This document shows positions 13,936 through 23,477 of a DNA stretch of 64,000 nucleotides, piece after piece. A program made the position numbers and the translations under genes. The stretch is taken from NCBI GenBank assembly GCA_003194525.1, contig NBIV01000022.1, positions 124,001 to 188,000 of the forward strand, given 5' to 3'. Below the pieces are notes generated by a model. That model worked only from the letters and a program-made list of their open reading frames with translations. It had not been told where the DNA came from and searched no databases. Position 1 is the first letter of the stretch. Every line of letters begins with the position of its first letter. The stretch comes from Gracilariopsis chorda (lineage: Eukaryota; Rhodophyta; Florideophyceae; Gracilariales; Gracilariaceae).

Positions 13936-14847
13936 TTAGTGGTTATTTCCCTGGAGTCGGGCTATCAGAGCATCCCGCATCGCGGTGACATCGCCACTGG
14001 CCTCGTTACCTCCCAGCCCCACTTGGCGGAGGAACTGAGAGATCACGGCAGCCTGACCCGCAGGGGCCACATTCGCCTCACCTGGCGTAGAGGACCCACC
14101 AGTGGGAAGACCGACCGACGGATTGGACGGCTGACTCGCAGGGACGACTCCAGGAGCATCCATACCATATGGTTCTCCCTCCGCCTCGGCGTGACCGGCA
14201 CCTTCGTCGGGCTCGTTGACGAACATCAGATCCTCACCGTCGTAGACGTTGTAGTACTCATCGGCGTCAACAAACCCGGTCGGATGGCCCTCGGGGATAT
14301 ATCTCGGTGCAAACCGGAGCTCGTTCACTTCCTCCGCGGAGATCTCATGCCCCTCCCAAGGGTTGAAGTAGATGAAGTCACCCGCGAGCGGAGTTCGACG
14401 CCCTGGCGACAGGTCCTGTATCCGGCTACCGGCAGTACGCCCACTCTGCTCTAGAGGAACTGAAGCCCAGTCAACCTGGTCGATGAAATCGAGGAGCCCC
14501 ACTACTTCGTCAGCGTTTGCCTCACCACCTAGTGGGATTCGTAAGTCCAGAGCTCGGATGGCGGCACGGACCTGCAACGGGATGAACCACAGTCTGTACT
14601 GGTCATAAACCTCCCAGAGGATGAAAGCCGCTGTGCGGACCGCCCATTCGGTGACCACCACGGACCAGAGCCCGGACTGAGGATCCTCGATGAGGTATGA
14701 GCCGTAATACGTGATCACGGGAGGCAACTCGATGTAGCAACCTCGGCACGCTTCGAGATGCGACCACCACGGTGGAATCGGAACGTACCGACCCCGTCGG
14801 TTGACCACGCGGATGCGTTCGACTTCTACGTTCTGATACGGAATCAA
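13936..14847 (-). CDS. Antisense ORF of the Gypsy element, downstream part
   Basis: An open frame of about 300 residues lies antisense to pol, between the chromodomain and the 3' LTR. The first half is hydrophobic and Trp/Tyr-rich (for example IPPWWSHLEACRGCYIELPP). The second half is acidic, then Gly/Ser/Pro-rich. I recognise no domain. The length and balanced composition argue against a chance frame. It directly follows the other antisense frame (14857-15573) on the same strand, so both are probably read from one antisense transcript starting near the 3' LTR. Extra ORFs, sometimes antisense, are known between pol and the 3' LTR in some plant LTR elements. Confidence 0.6.
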   Translation of the reverse strand: MIPYQNVEVERIRVVNRRGRYVPIPPWWSHLEACRGCYIELPPVITYYGSYLIEDPQSGLWSVVVTEWAVRTAAFILWEVYDQYRLWFIPLQVRAAIRALDLRIPLGGEANADEVVGLLDFIDQVDWASVPLEQSGRTAGSRIQDLSPGRRTPLAGDFIYFNPWEGHEISAEEVNELRFAPRYIPEGHPTGFVDADEYYNVYDGEDLMFVNEPDEGAGHAEAEGEPYGMDAPGVVPASQPSNPSVGLPTGGSSTPGEANVAPAGQAAVISQFLRQVGLGGNEASGDVTAMRDALIARLQGNNH

Positions 14848-14856
14848 ATACCCGAA

Positions 14857-15573
14857 TCAGGACCGTGCTCGCCGCTCAAAGCGTATCATCGACAAGAAGT
14901 TGGCCCTCGCTAAGCGACGCATATAGCGGAATTCAGCCCGAATGATCGGTCTTGTCCAGCACACCGCGTCTTGGCGCGCCGCGGGAATGCTTCTCCACAA
15001 GAGTGGTTCCAAACCCGCGAGGCGGTCGAGGTACCCCATTTCACCTTGGGTGCGATACAATCCGATGTCGGAGCCCATACCATCGGGGATGGGATACTCA
15101 AAGGGAGCCCGGCGAAGCCATTGATGAGCGAGTAAGACCAACGCCGCGTGCGCGGAAGCTGCTGATTCCCGACCCCGTCGGATTACCGTGTGCACGGGTA
15201 TCGCTATGCGATTGCGCCAATCCCACGAAGTGGTCACGATTGCCGGAACGTCCCCCGGGAGCATTCCGTTTCCATCGGTATACATCGCCAGAAGCGCATC
15301 ATTGAACACCGCAGTCGGGTGGAACCACGGCGCCAGCCGGAGAGTCATCGCATGTTGCGAAGGCTGCAGCCCGACCAGCATGTCGTACGACGGCCACGCT
15401 GCCATTAGATACCCTCCCGTGGGAGCCGCACTCGCATTTGCGCCTGTTTGTTGCGAAGGAGTCGAGAGACCGCTCTGCGGTAGAGGCACGGAATGAAATC
15501 CGGAGAAGTACTGTGACGGTGTGTTGCTGTTGTCGTTGCCGTTGTTGTTGCCGTTGTTGTTGTTGTTGTTCAT
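14857..15573 (-). CDS. Antisense ORF of the Gypsy element, upstream part
   Basis: This 238-residue open frame starts at an ATG followed by an Asn/Gly tract encoded by AAC-type repeats. It continues with a Ser/Gln-rich linker and a folded-looking C-terminal half rich in Trp, Leu and Arg (for example TTSWDWRNRIAIPVHTV). No known domain is recognised. It begins about 220 nt from the right LTR and runs away from it, so the LTR or the adjoining sequence could supply an antisense promoter. A gag-like or Env-like role cannot be judged from sequence alone. Confidence 0.6.
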   Translation of the reverse strand: MNNNNNNGNNNGNDNSNTPSQYFSGFHSVPLPQSGLSTPSQQTGANASAAPTGGYLMAAWPSYDMLVGLQPSQHAMTLRLAPWFHPTAVFNDALLAMYTDGNGMLPGDVPAIVTTSWDWRNRIAIPVHTVIRRGRESAASAHAALVLLAHQWLRRAPFEYPIPDGMGSDIGLYRTQGEMGYLDRLAGLEPLLWRSIPAARQDAVCWTRPIIRAEFRYMRRLARANFLSMIRFERRARS

Positions 15574-15794
15574 CGTAGATGAAGGAAGCCGAGTAATCGG
15601 AGAAGAAGGCCGCGAAAGCGTACGTGTTGTTGGAAGAACCTCGGAAGAGTTGGTCGCCGATTCGCTAATCGCAGCTAGGTGCTCGTTACCCAGAGTGGGA
15701 TGGAGAACCGGCGAGCCGGACTTACATTTAAGGACCTTTTCCGGTGCTTCCGTCGCAATCGTGGATGTCGTATTCGCACCTCAGGAGGGGGATA

Positions 15795-16689
15795 TGAAGT
15801 GCAATCCTCAAGGAGGAAGACTCAGCGATGTCCTGTGGACTTGGTGTTTTTGCCGCTTTCGCGTGTTTATGATTACTACCGCTATTAGCGGGTGTCTCAG
15901 CCCTCACCGGATCCGCGCTGTGCGCCAGGTGCACACCTGTGCATGCGCCGTGTGCCGCCCAAGGCGTGAGTGGACCACGTGTGACACGGATAGTCAAGAG
16001 GAGGTTGGCACCACGGTGTGGACATTTAGTTAACTTATATTTATTATTTATCTACGCTACAGTAGGGAGATTACTACACTATATAGTGGCTCGGCGACCT
16101 CGCCCTGACACTGAGTAAACTTCCCCAACCAAGGTTCTTGGCTCTAAGTCTTTTCCGCTTTCGCGAGTCTTCTACACTCCTCGGAGGTAAAGCCGCGTTA
16201 CTAACGGTAGACCTATCCACCCTGCGTCACTAGGAGTATCACCGCCTTGGGCACTTGTCACTTAATTCACCACCGCCGTGTTCTCGCCCCTGTATAGGGT
16301 TCCTTTGTACCTTTTTCCGTGGTCCCGTTGGCCCACACCCCTGTCGCCCCCAATCGGGCATCCCCCTTATTTCCCTTACCCCACTCTCGTGGTTCCTACC
16401 CCTTTGTGTGGTTGCTCGTCACCGCTGACGCGTGTCTCTCGTGCCGGTCTCCCGTGACGTCTTCCCCCACTTACGTGGACTCGTACTCCTTGGAAGGGCT
16501 GTTTTCCCATTCGTGGTGATCCTAATCCTACCGTTTCAACTCTCCCCGCTTGGCGTGAGGGTGAGCCTCGGCTTTACAACCCGACTTCGTCCTGCTCATC
16601 CGGAGAGGCTCCGTTCGCTGTATTACCCTCGTGAGAGGAAGATTCCGAACGTCTTCGTGTGTTGTCCCGCTTGCGGGTATTGCACTACA
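15795..16689 (+). repeat. 3' LTR of the Gypsy chromovirus
   Basis: This 895-bp copy is nearly identical to 5048-5942, ends CACTACA and is followed by the AACTT target duplication at 16690-16694. Confidence 0.93.
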
Positions 16690-16694
16690 AACTT
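16690..16694. repeat. Target site duplication, right copy (AACTT)
   Basis: This perfect match to 5043-5047 marks the right boundary of the Gypsy insertion. Confidence 0.92.
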
Positions 16695-16841
16695 GGAGGA
16701 GACACTTGCTCATTTCTGTTATGTCTTTGCGCGATAGAGAGTGGAAGAGGTCTTATCGGGTCAGTGAGACCAATATCTGACCGTCTAGAAGCAGCAAGAC
16801 TACTTCGGCAGAGTTCAACGTCAGCTTTCATCGTCTCCATT
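16695..16841 (-). mobile_element. Continuation of the Copia fossil, probable start of gag
   Basis: Sequence between the Gypsy right target duplication and the solo LTR is open on the minus strand, with an ATG near its right end. It abuts the same interrupted site as the Copia gag-like region left of the Gypsy element, so it most simply represents the beginning of that gag. Identity rests on position, not on a recognised domain. Confidence 0.5.
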
Positions 16842-17669
16842 TGTGGTGCAATGCCCCAAAGGGGAAAAACACCGAAAAGACGTTCGGGATCTTCCTCTCA
16901 CGAGGTGAACCCAGTTGGGTAGAGCCCTCCCAGAGGTGTCACGGCGAAGCCGGTTTGTAAGACCAGGGACACCTGTCGCGACTCGCACAGGGAGGTGAAG
17001 GCGAAGAATCGTTATCCGCGTGAGCGGGGTGTGATCCTCAGTAGAGGTATGTTTCCACGTAAGTGGGGGTGTGTGAGCGGATGCGCACACGAGGGCCGCG
17101 GATAGCGGGAGGTGCTACCCTAAAAAGGGGGAAAAGGAAGGGCGAAGAGGAGGAAGAGAGGACGATGTGAGTCGCGAGAGCGACGAGCAGATACGGCAAT
17201 GCCGGTGGACAGGACTCCCTATACAGGGCGAAACACCAATATGATTGGAACAATTATACTCCCAGGGATGGGCTTCTTTAGATGTGCAAGGGGGTTAGAT
17301 GTCCCGTGGTTTACGGCGTTTCCCTCCAAGGAGGAGTAGAGTACGCGCGCAAGCGGCAACAACTAGAGCCAATTCCCCAGGTTGGGGTCCCTTGTTGGGG
17401 AAGGTTTACTGGTGCGACGGCAGTGCGCCGTCGCACTAAGTACTAGCTTCCCAGAAATGGGTGTGAAAATAATAAATAATATTAACTAAAATACTCCACA
17501 TTTCGTGGCAACATCCACTACTGTGGCCAACCGCCAATTGACCCAAAACCGTGTCCCACGTGTCCATACCCACCATTGTGGGGCGTAGTTCATAGACACA
17601 CTACACAACCGATAATATCGGGAAAACGATCAAGTACCAAGAATCCCTCCCTGAGGGCGTTGCACTACA
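16842..17669 (-). repeat. Solo LTR of a relative of the Gypsy chromovirus, with CCATT duplication
   Basis: On the minus strand this 828-bp segment is a diverged relative of the 895-bp LTR. Its edges match the LTR ends in reverse (TGTGGTGCAAT on the left, TTGCACTACA on the right), and the stretch near 16,880-16,910 closely matches the LTR's reverse complement. Perfect 5-bp copies of CCATT flank it at 16837-16841 and 17670-17674. No internal region remains, so it is a solo LTR left by recombination between two LTRs. It is clearly older than the neighbouring full element. Confidence 0.88.
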
Positions 17670-17674
17670 CCATT

Positions 17675-18811
17675 GACGCATCAATGAAATGCATAAACCA
17701 GATGTGCGTTAACATCGATCGGTTGTTATTTTCAAGGGACTCCAGGTGAAGAGAGGTAACCAATCCTTCCGGTATGGCGTGCAATTCGTTTACTTCGGCA
17801 GTATCTCGGAAAAGCTGCACCCAGAGCAAAGGCGCATTGAAAAACTACTTGCTTAGTACTTCATCACGAGAACGTAGAAAACTTTTGAGCATGGATTATA
17901 CTTAAGCTCTTCTGGATGGTGTAGGTGAGATGATGTTGCTTGATTCATCAACGAACGCGTAAATCGCAATTATATAGCTTGTGCAGTCACAAAGTTATTC
18001 ACCGACTTCCGTCACCGCCTCTACAACTGTTGTGGAACGATTTAGGCGATCATAGCGCGAAAAAGTCTGAGCAAGAGTGAATGCCATAGTGTTTAGACAT
18101 ATTCGTGTCGATTGAGGATTTGAACGTTGAAAAATGCCTACTGTTTACGAACCCGGATTTTCGTACAAACGGCAGTCGTTTCTTCTCGGTATTGCGTTTT
18201 TGTACAATCAGGAATAAATGCAAACCGAGAGAATAGAGGGTGTGTGCAGTGGAGATATGATGAAATTGTAGCTACACTATGCGTGTTTCAACGTCTGTTC
18301 GTTGGAAAAAGCTGTTCTCTGTACGAGGACCATCAATACCTAAAATGTGTTTAGTATCTTGTCCCGATTTGGGGGACAAGATACTGCACAGCTCACTGTA
18401 TTTATCTGCGGGGATGCACGCAGCAGTAGCGTCCAGCGCCGCGCTAAGTTGTACAAACCAGCTGTACACTACAAAGAGCTATCAGTAAATAAAACAAAGA
18501 AAAAACAATCTTCCCACATTTTGTTTACGTTCACTTAATTGCATAGAGCCAAGATGTATGGCTGGTGCGCTCTTACAGCAAACAAACAGTTTTGAGCGTT
18601 TGTGTTTTCAGAAGACGCGCTTTAAATTTTGGATTGCGAATTTTGCGTTCCGTAAGAGCAAGTCTGGATAGCAGAGAGCTATGTTTAAAAGAAACCTAAA
18701 ATATCACGCCCCTATCACGTTCGCCATCCCTACCAGCGCTTTTATTGCCTTTTCTGGTTGCCATATCGGCCACGCGATTGCTTTTCTGATTTCAATACGC
18801 GGCGGCGAATA
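17675..18811. other. No gene seen; probable 5' flank or LTR of the Copia fossil plus a hairpin
   Basis: No supported coding frame was found. The left part is where the 5' LTR and leader of the Copia fossil should lie, but I could not match it to the left edge of the window. A strong hairpin lies at 18353-18385. The right end abuts the pogo element. Confidence 0.4.
18353..18385. repeat. Perfect 13-bp inverted repeat (hairpin)
   Basis: Arms AGTATCTTGTCCC and GGGACAAGATACT are separated by 7 bases. It is not a terminal repeat of the pogo element, whose ends are defined separately. No U-run follows that would make it a polymerase III terminator. Confidence 0.85.
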
Positions 18812-18839
18812 CAGTGGGTACTACTATATAGTGCTACCC
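18812..18839 (+). repeat. Left terminal inverted repeat of the pogo-type transposon
   Basis: It begins CAGTGGGTACTACTATATAG directly after a TA at 18810-18811. The right end reads CAGGGGGGGTCGCGATATAG in reverse complement, so about 20-28 bp are related with several mismatches. CAGTG termini and a TA target are typical of the Tc1/mariner/pogo superfamily. Confidence 0.8.
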
Positions 18840-18915
18840 TCGTACAATACCGAGATGGTGGCACTATACCGAATTGGGAAATATATAGTTCAGAGCAAAA
18901 CTACTTACAATATAG

Positions 18916-20655
18916 CTACTCCAGCATCTCGGTAATCAACAACTGTCGCGTACTACCAGAAACCTCACGTCTTTTTGCTCGCAAGAACCCTTGCCTTGCC
19001 TTTCGCAACGAGTAGGAGACGTCGGAAAGGTTACTGTCAAACGCCCATTTCTCTAATTCGCGCAGTTTGACGATTATCTCAGCTTCAGGGGGCAACGCTT
19101 CCGCCATAATAGTGTCCCCATCATCATCAGACTCCACTTCAGGCGATGATGCGCTCTCTACCGCTCTCAGTTCGTCAAAATACAGAGCATCTTCGACCAC
19201 AGCCTCACTCACTAGTGAGTTCTCTTCAATCGTCAACCAGCGCTCGACCTGTTCTTGATTCACAGGTTCAAACACTTGTTCATAAAAGGGATCACGGCGA
19301 TCCAGTGAAATGCTAAGCTGCTCCACCATCTTAGTCATAGCCTTCACGTCCTCACTGTTTTGCGTGTTAGACATCTTTCCTTCACTGGACGTGATATCGC
19401 AGGCATGTGGTAATGGTAACACATTAGCTTTCACCAAACACCGTGCAATGGTTGATTGCGAAACATTACTCCAAGACTCCTCCACCATTTTGGAAACATC
19501 AAGAAGGTGAGGATCATGTCCTTCGTCGATTCCCTTCATTCCTGCAATCAGAGCCCGATTGCTCTCTCGCCTTTGCTGCCGCGTCTCGATGTCCAGCACT
19601 ATCTTGCGCAGTAGCAGCCCGCGATACCGCACTTTCCAAGCAGCGATTATGCCCAAATCCATGGGCTGATGAATAGCGGTACAATTCGGAGGAAGCGTCA
19701 TGATAGTGACTTGGTTACGGCTATCCTTCAAGTCAGTACCGTGTGGCCCACAGTTATCCATAAGAAGAACGCAAGGACGGGATGTTGCTTTGCGAATAAA
19801 TGGTAGAAATACTTCATAGAACCACCGTTTAAACGTTAGCGTATCAGACCAAGAGTTCTTTTGACTGAAGTAAGGCACCGGGGGTTGGCCAAGACGGAAA
19901 CAGCGAGGATTTTTTGCTTTGCCTATAATCGCCATTGGCAGCTTCCGCGAACCGTCTCCGTTGGTACAGACATAAGCTGTGATTCTATCCTTCGACTTCA
20001 TGGCCTTAGTTCCGCGAATTGTTTTCCTGTTCTCCTCTTCTGTTATATACGTACGGCGAGGCAAAAGTTTGTAGAATAACCCTGTCTCGTCAACATTATA
20101 AATGCAATCCACATCGTAACTGCGCAGCTTTGCTTTCAGCTCTGACATTTTGTCCGCAACTTGTGCAGCAGATGCACTCCCGCCTTCGCCGTGAAGACCA
20201 ACGGAGCGCAACGCATGTCTGCGTATGAAGTTCTGAACCCAACCAATCGATGCCGTAAACTTGGACAGTTTGTGATGTTCTAAGATTTGATTGCTCGCTA
20301 TGTTCTTTTCCAGATTGTCGCGTATCATAAGCGCCTTGTGCTGTAACACAGCTTGCGTGATTGGCAACTTGCAGCATCGTGCAAATTTAACGAATATTAA
20401 AAGTTCATCTTCGATTTTGGGAAACGCAGGGAGCCGCAATGATTTTCTTTGCAGCGATAGGGAAGTGGTTTCAGCAAGTTCAATGATTCGCGATGCATTT
20501 TTCTTAAGATTGGTTGCCGTTCGACGGGAAATAGAGAATTTCTTCATCATGGTGGCTGCGGAGATGCCAGAGCTCAGCGACCGAGCGGCTTCAATCTTCT
20601 GAGAAAGATCTAGACGTGTTCGTCTCGTCTTAGGATTAGTGCGTGATGGTGCCAT
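18916..20655 (-). CDS. pogo/Tigger transposase (DDE_1 family, CENP-B-like)
   Basis: The 579-residue start used here is the first true ATG (MAPSRTNPKT). The frame is open for 40 residues upstream, but without an ATG. The N-terminus holds a Psq/CENP-B-type helix-turn-helix (about residues 10-60: DLSQKIEAARSLSSG, then SISRRTATNLKK). A second HTH_Tnp_Tc5-like region covers about 70-155, including GWVQNFIRRHALR. The DDE_1 nuclease follows with three acidic residues in clear context: D189 (YNVDETGLFYKLLP), D300 (LLMDNCGPHG) and D333 (QPMDLGIIAAWK), a DD32D spacing. The C-terminal tail is acidic. The protein cuts and inserts the element at TA. No break is visible, unlike most transposons in this window. 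Confidence 0.92.
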   Translation of the reverse strand: MAPSRTNPKTRRTRLDLSQKIEAARSLSSGISAATMMKKFSISRRTATNLKKNASRIIELAETTSLSLQRKSLRLPAFPKIEDELLIFVKFARCCKLPITQAVLQHKALMIRDNLEKNIASNQILEHHKLSKFTASIGWVQNFIRRHALRSVGLHGEGGSASAAQVADKMSELKAKLRSYDVDCIYNVDETGLFYKLLPRRTYITEEENRKTIRGTKAMKSKDRITAYVCTNGDGSRKLPMAIIGKAKNPRCFRLGQPPVPYFSQKNSWSDTLTFKRWFYEVFLPFIRKATSRPCVLLMDNCGPHGTDLKDSRNQVTIMTLPPNCTAIHQPMDLGIIAAWKVRYRGLLLRKIVLDIETRQQRRESNRALIAGMKGIDEGHDPHLLDVSKMVEESWSNVSQSTIARCLVKANVLPLPHACDITSSEGKMSNTQNSEDVKAMTKMVEQLSISLDRRDPFYEQVFEPVNQEQVERWLTIEENSLVSEAVVEDALYFDELRAVESASSPEVESDDDGDTIMAEALPPEAEIIVKLRELEKWAFDSNLSDVSYSLRKARQGFLRAKRREVSGSTRQLLITEMLE

Positions 20656-20867
20656 CTTTCGAGCTTGGTCAGATGGAGAAGCGTTCGTCTCATCGGGGGA
20701 ACGTTTGGAAGCCCTGGTGTGGGTGCTAGGAAGGAATCTGTAATGGGTTTGCTTGTTCTGGCGGGGGTTTGTCACGTTTATGGCCGAGTGTTACGTTTGT
20801 TTCAAATACGCGCCATTTTTGTGCCACCGGGTTGATGGTGGCACAATATAAAGGTTAGCACTATTCA

Positions 20868-20895
20868 TCTAGGCACTATATCGCGACCCCCCCTG
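20868..20895 (-). repeat. Right terminal inverted repeat of the pogo-type transposon
   Basis: The reverse complement begins CAGGGGGGGTCGCGATATAG, matching the left terminus imperfectly, and is followed by TA (20896-20897). Confidence 0.8.
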
Positions 20896-20897
20896 TA

Positions 20898-22079
20898 TAG
20901 ACATACGAATGGCAACAGAGTTTTGAGATTTCTGCGCCTCAATTCGCATCACGTTTTGCAGACTGCGCGGTCACCACTCACGCGCCCGCATGAAACCGTG
21001 TCGCAGTTGGCATGCGTAGCCACGTTTAAGCTGTAAGTTCGGCCACCAGCAGTTGGCGTCGTGCATTAGCCAAGTCATCGTGGCCCCAACTCTTACAGTG
21101 CGTCCATGAACTGAAAGCGGCAGCGGGTGAGCCGCAAGCCGTAGAAAGTTTCTACATATGGACGTGGACATGCGTTTTTGGCACTGCACCAGCAAAAGAA
21201 TTAGATACAAGTCATGTTCACTAAGCGAAAAATTAAAACACAAATCTGATAGAACGATTCCAAAGTGTCTCTTCAGTGGGGTCGCTCAAAAACGACCCCA
21301 AAATCGTGCACAATGGACAAGACAGACTTTTGTCCATGTCCACATGTACAAAGGGCCTAAGGTTACCGTTGGTACCGACGGTACCAACGGTACCAAATTG
21401 TGCACGCAGCCACAAAGCGAACGTGGCCAGCGATACCTTTAGTGTGAAGCTTGTGCACTTTGGAAGGATTTTGGATAACATTTCCACAGAAGATTGACGC
21501 TTCCTTGCCAGCTATTCTGCTACTCTTCAACATGATGCAGCTCGTATGATTTTGAAGGCTGTGTGTGAAAAGGAGTTCATGCGTTACTCGGCCTTTGCGC
21601 ATTTCTTGAACAAGCACATACGAAGGGTAAAGGGTTAACCTCAAAGCGTTTTTTTCTCGTAAAGTCCCGTTGCTGTCGAGAGAGTTGTTCTTGTATAGCC
21701 TTCTAACCATTTACTCCTGTACAAGCTTCTAGTACGTCTTTCTTTCTTTGCAGACCTAATAGAATGACGCTTTTGTAGGCAGGGCGCTGGAGCCGGCGTA
21801 CCGTAATGGTCCAAGAAAAAGGGGCGGGAGAAAACAGAAGGGGATAAATCCAGCCTCGTGGGCGTTAAATGCAGAACCCCGTTTGTGAGCAACAGTGCCA
21901 CTGTGCAATGAGTTTCTGCCCCTTTTGCCATTTGACTCCTGCTTCCTGTTCATATCAATTTCTGGTTCAAATAGCGGTATCCCCTAGTGAAAGCCTGCGC
22001 AATCGATGCGAAGGCACAACTTGCCAGGCTTTCTCTTCGCCCCATAAAGCCAATATCTCCTAGGCATCATAACAGCGAC
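20898..22079. other. Intergenic stretch with a multi-hairpin foldback; no gene supported
   Basis: Short frames here overlap one another on both strands and have no recognisable domains. The clear content is the structured inverted-repeat block at 21277-21406. The right part contains the upstream region of the ClpS gene. Confidence 0.5.
21277..21406. repeat. Nested hairpin block (outer stem enclosing inner stems)
   Basis: A hairpin TGGGGTCG...CGACCCCA (21277-21300) is followed by an outer stem CGTGCACAAT (21305-21314) pairing with ATTGTGCACG (21397-21406). That stem encloses TGGACAA/TTGTCCA (21314-21320/21330-21336) and a 14-bp palindrome TACCGTTGGTACCG / CGGTACCAACGGTA with a one-base centre (21364-21392). 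No protein is apparent. It could be a foldback repeat or a structured RNA. Confidence 0.75.
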
Positions 22080-22606
22080 ATGGCCCCTTCCTCGAGGCCC
22101 GTCTTCATACCCACCATGTCAACAATCAATAGTCTTCTCAACGCCAGTTCATCTCGCAGCGTGTGTGCTTCCCGCATAGCCCAGCAAGCCGCGCGCAACA
22201 CAATCGTTATGGTAAGCGCACCGCCGGCCCAGGAAACTGTGCTTGACAAACAAGTCAATACCGAGAAGAAGAAAGAGTTCAAGAAACCCGACATGTACAG
22301 GTTGTTCATCTACAATGACCCTGTTAACAAGAGGGAGCGCGTAGTAGACGTTTTGCTGAAAACTTGTCAGGGTTTGACGTTTTCAAGAGCTTATGCGGCT
22401 ATGCAAGAAGCTCATGAGAATGGAAGGGGTCTGGTTTTGATCATTGCCCAAGAGATTGCCGAGCATTACTGCGCAACCATAAATTCAGGTAGGATATGAT
22501 CGCGACACTGCTTCAGTCATCGAATCCTCAACACGCTTACTGACGGGTATTACGAATTGTTTCATGCACAGACGGAATCTTGAGCACCGTTGAGCCAGAC
22601 AAATGA
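22080..22606 (+). CDS. clpS: ClpS adaptor, probably organelle-targeted (2 exons)
   Basis: Exon 1 is 22080-22488 and exon 2 is 22572-22606; the 83-nt intron starts GTAGGATATG and ends TGCACAG. The spliced product is 147 residues. Residues 1-65 form a Ser/Ala/Arg-rich leader like a plastid or mitochondrial transit peptide. The ClpS core follows: DMYRLFIYNDPVNKRERVVD (71-90), the helix AYAAMQEAHENGRGLVL (104-120), then QEIAEHY (124-130). Exon 2 supplies DGILSTVEPDK, which matches the usual ClpS C-terminus and confirms the splice. ClpS delivers N-degron substrates to the ClpC/ClpA chaperone of the Clp protease. A plastid location is inferred from the leader and from known plant and algal ClpS. 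The gene converges on the membrane protein gene at 22808. Confidence 0.9.
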
Positions 22607-22807
22607 AGTGCGGTCACGAAGCAAAGCAGTCTTGAGTGTGTGTGTTCATTTTCAGTATATATCAAAACGCTCTCTACAAGTTACCATTAGTATAATCTTT
22701 CAGGCAGCCGCTTGGTAATACTCATATGTACAAAGTAGGCCTCTCAAAGCACGCTCAGCTGAAGTGCCAATGTTAAAAGGGTGTCAATATATGGTGTCAG
22801 TACTGAT

Positions 22808-23477
22808 TCAGTAGGTGGGATCCGTACCCCTGCGTTTCAAAATGGGCACCAATGTAAGAACAATGCAGCAGATAGCGCTCGTTACTAGTACCACATCCGC
22901 AAACAATGTAAAGTAGAACCACCCTGCCACCTCGCATTGACATACATGACCACTCTCCAGAATTTCTGGCGGAACTTCCGCGCGACATTGTTGAGCGGCG
23001 CATTCTTTTGCGGTGGTTATGATGGACGCTAGATCACATCCCGTGGCAACTAGTGCGATAATGACAGTGCATAACAGAATTGTACCAAATGTTAATCGTG
23101 CCACTCGCTGAGATGCCACAGCAGCTATGAAGGCAAATGAAAAGGAGCAGAGCACGGCTAAGGACGAAGCGAGTAAGCGAACTATTGAGTTTCGCGTGGG
23201 CCATCCACCAGCAAGAGAGTAAGCAAAAACTGGGGAGCTTGAGTAATCTGAAGCCTCACGGACCAAGGGTGGCACAGCTGACAAAGACTGATAAAACGGG
23301 CGACGGGCAGGAACTGAAGGTCCTACAATCCACAACCACCAACAAGTCCATGTTAAAAGCAGCGTGCCTGCGGTCTATTGCTGAGTTAGCGAGTTTTCAT
23401 CGGACATGGGAGAGGAGCGATATACTTACAGCCAGTATAAAGAAGCTTGCGCCGAAGCAGAAATGGGCTTTGCCCAT
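22808..23477 (-). CDS. Four-span membrane protein of unknown function (2 exons)
   Basis: I place exon 1 at 23430-23477 (16 codons, ending before GTAAGT) and exon 2 at 22808-23374, joined across a 55-nt intron ending CAATAG, giving 204 residues. Joining in phase 0 creates a full first hydrophobic segment that the uninterrupted frame lacks, which supports the model. Four membrane spans fall at about residues 5-33, 80-103, 109-135 and 168-194. The loop between spans 3 and 4 carries five cysteines (129, 141, 146, 161, 163), suggesting disulphides on a non-cytosolic face. The topology resembles claudin/SUR7-like tetraspan proteins, but no family signature is visible. Confidence 0.72.

Larger units (their letters stand above)
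5048..16689 (+). mobile_element. Ty3/Gypsy chromovirus, LTR-bounded and young, with extra antisense ORFs
   Basis: The 11.6-kb element is bounded by 895-bp LTRs and a 5-bp target duplication. The order is 5' LTR, gag with one CCHC knuckle, protease, reverse transcriptase, RNase H, integrase, C-terminal chromodomain, then two antisense reading frames and the 3' LTR. The pol order and the chromodomain place it among the chromoviruses of Metaviridae. It is long for the family because of the spacer between integrase core and chromodomain and the added antisense region. It looks nearly whole, with a few breaks in pol. It inserted into the Copia fossil that flanks it on both sides. Confidence 0.93.
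18812..20895 (-). mobile_element. pogo/Tigger-type DNA transposon, apparently complete
   Basis: This 2,084-bp element has terminal inverted repeats and a TA duplication on both sides (18810-18811 and 20896-20897). One long transposase frame on the minus strand fills almost all of it. Size, ends, target site and the DDE_1/CENP-B-like transposase all agree with the pogo/Tigger branch. The open frame and preserved ends suggest recent activity. The mismatches between the two ends are common in this group. Confidence 0.88.
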
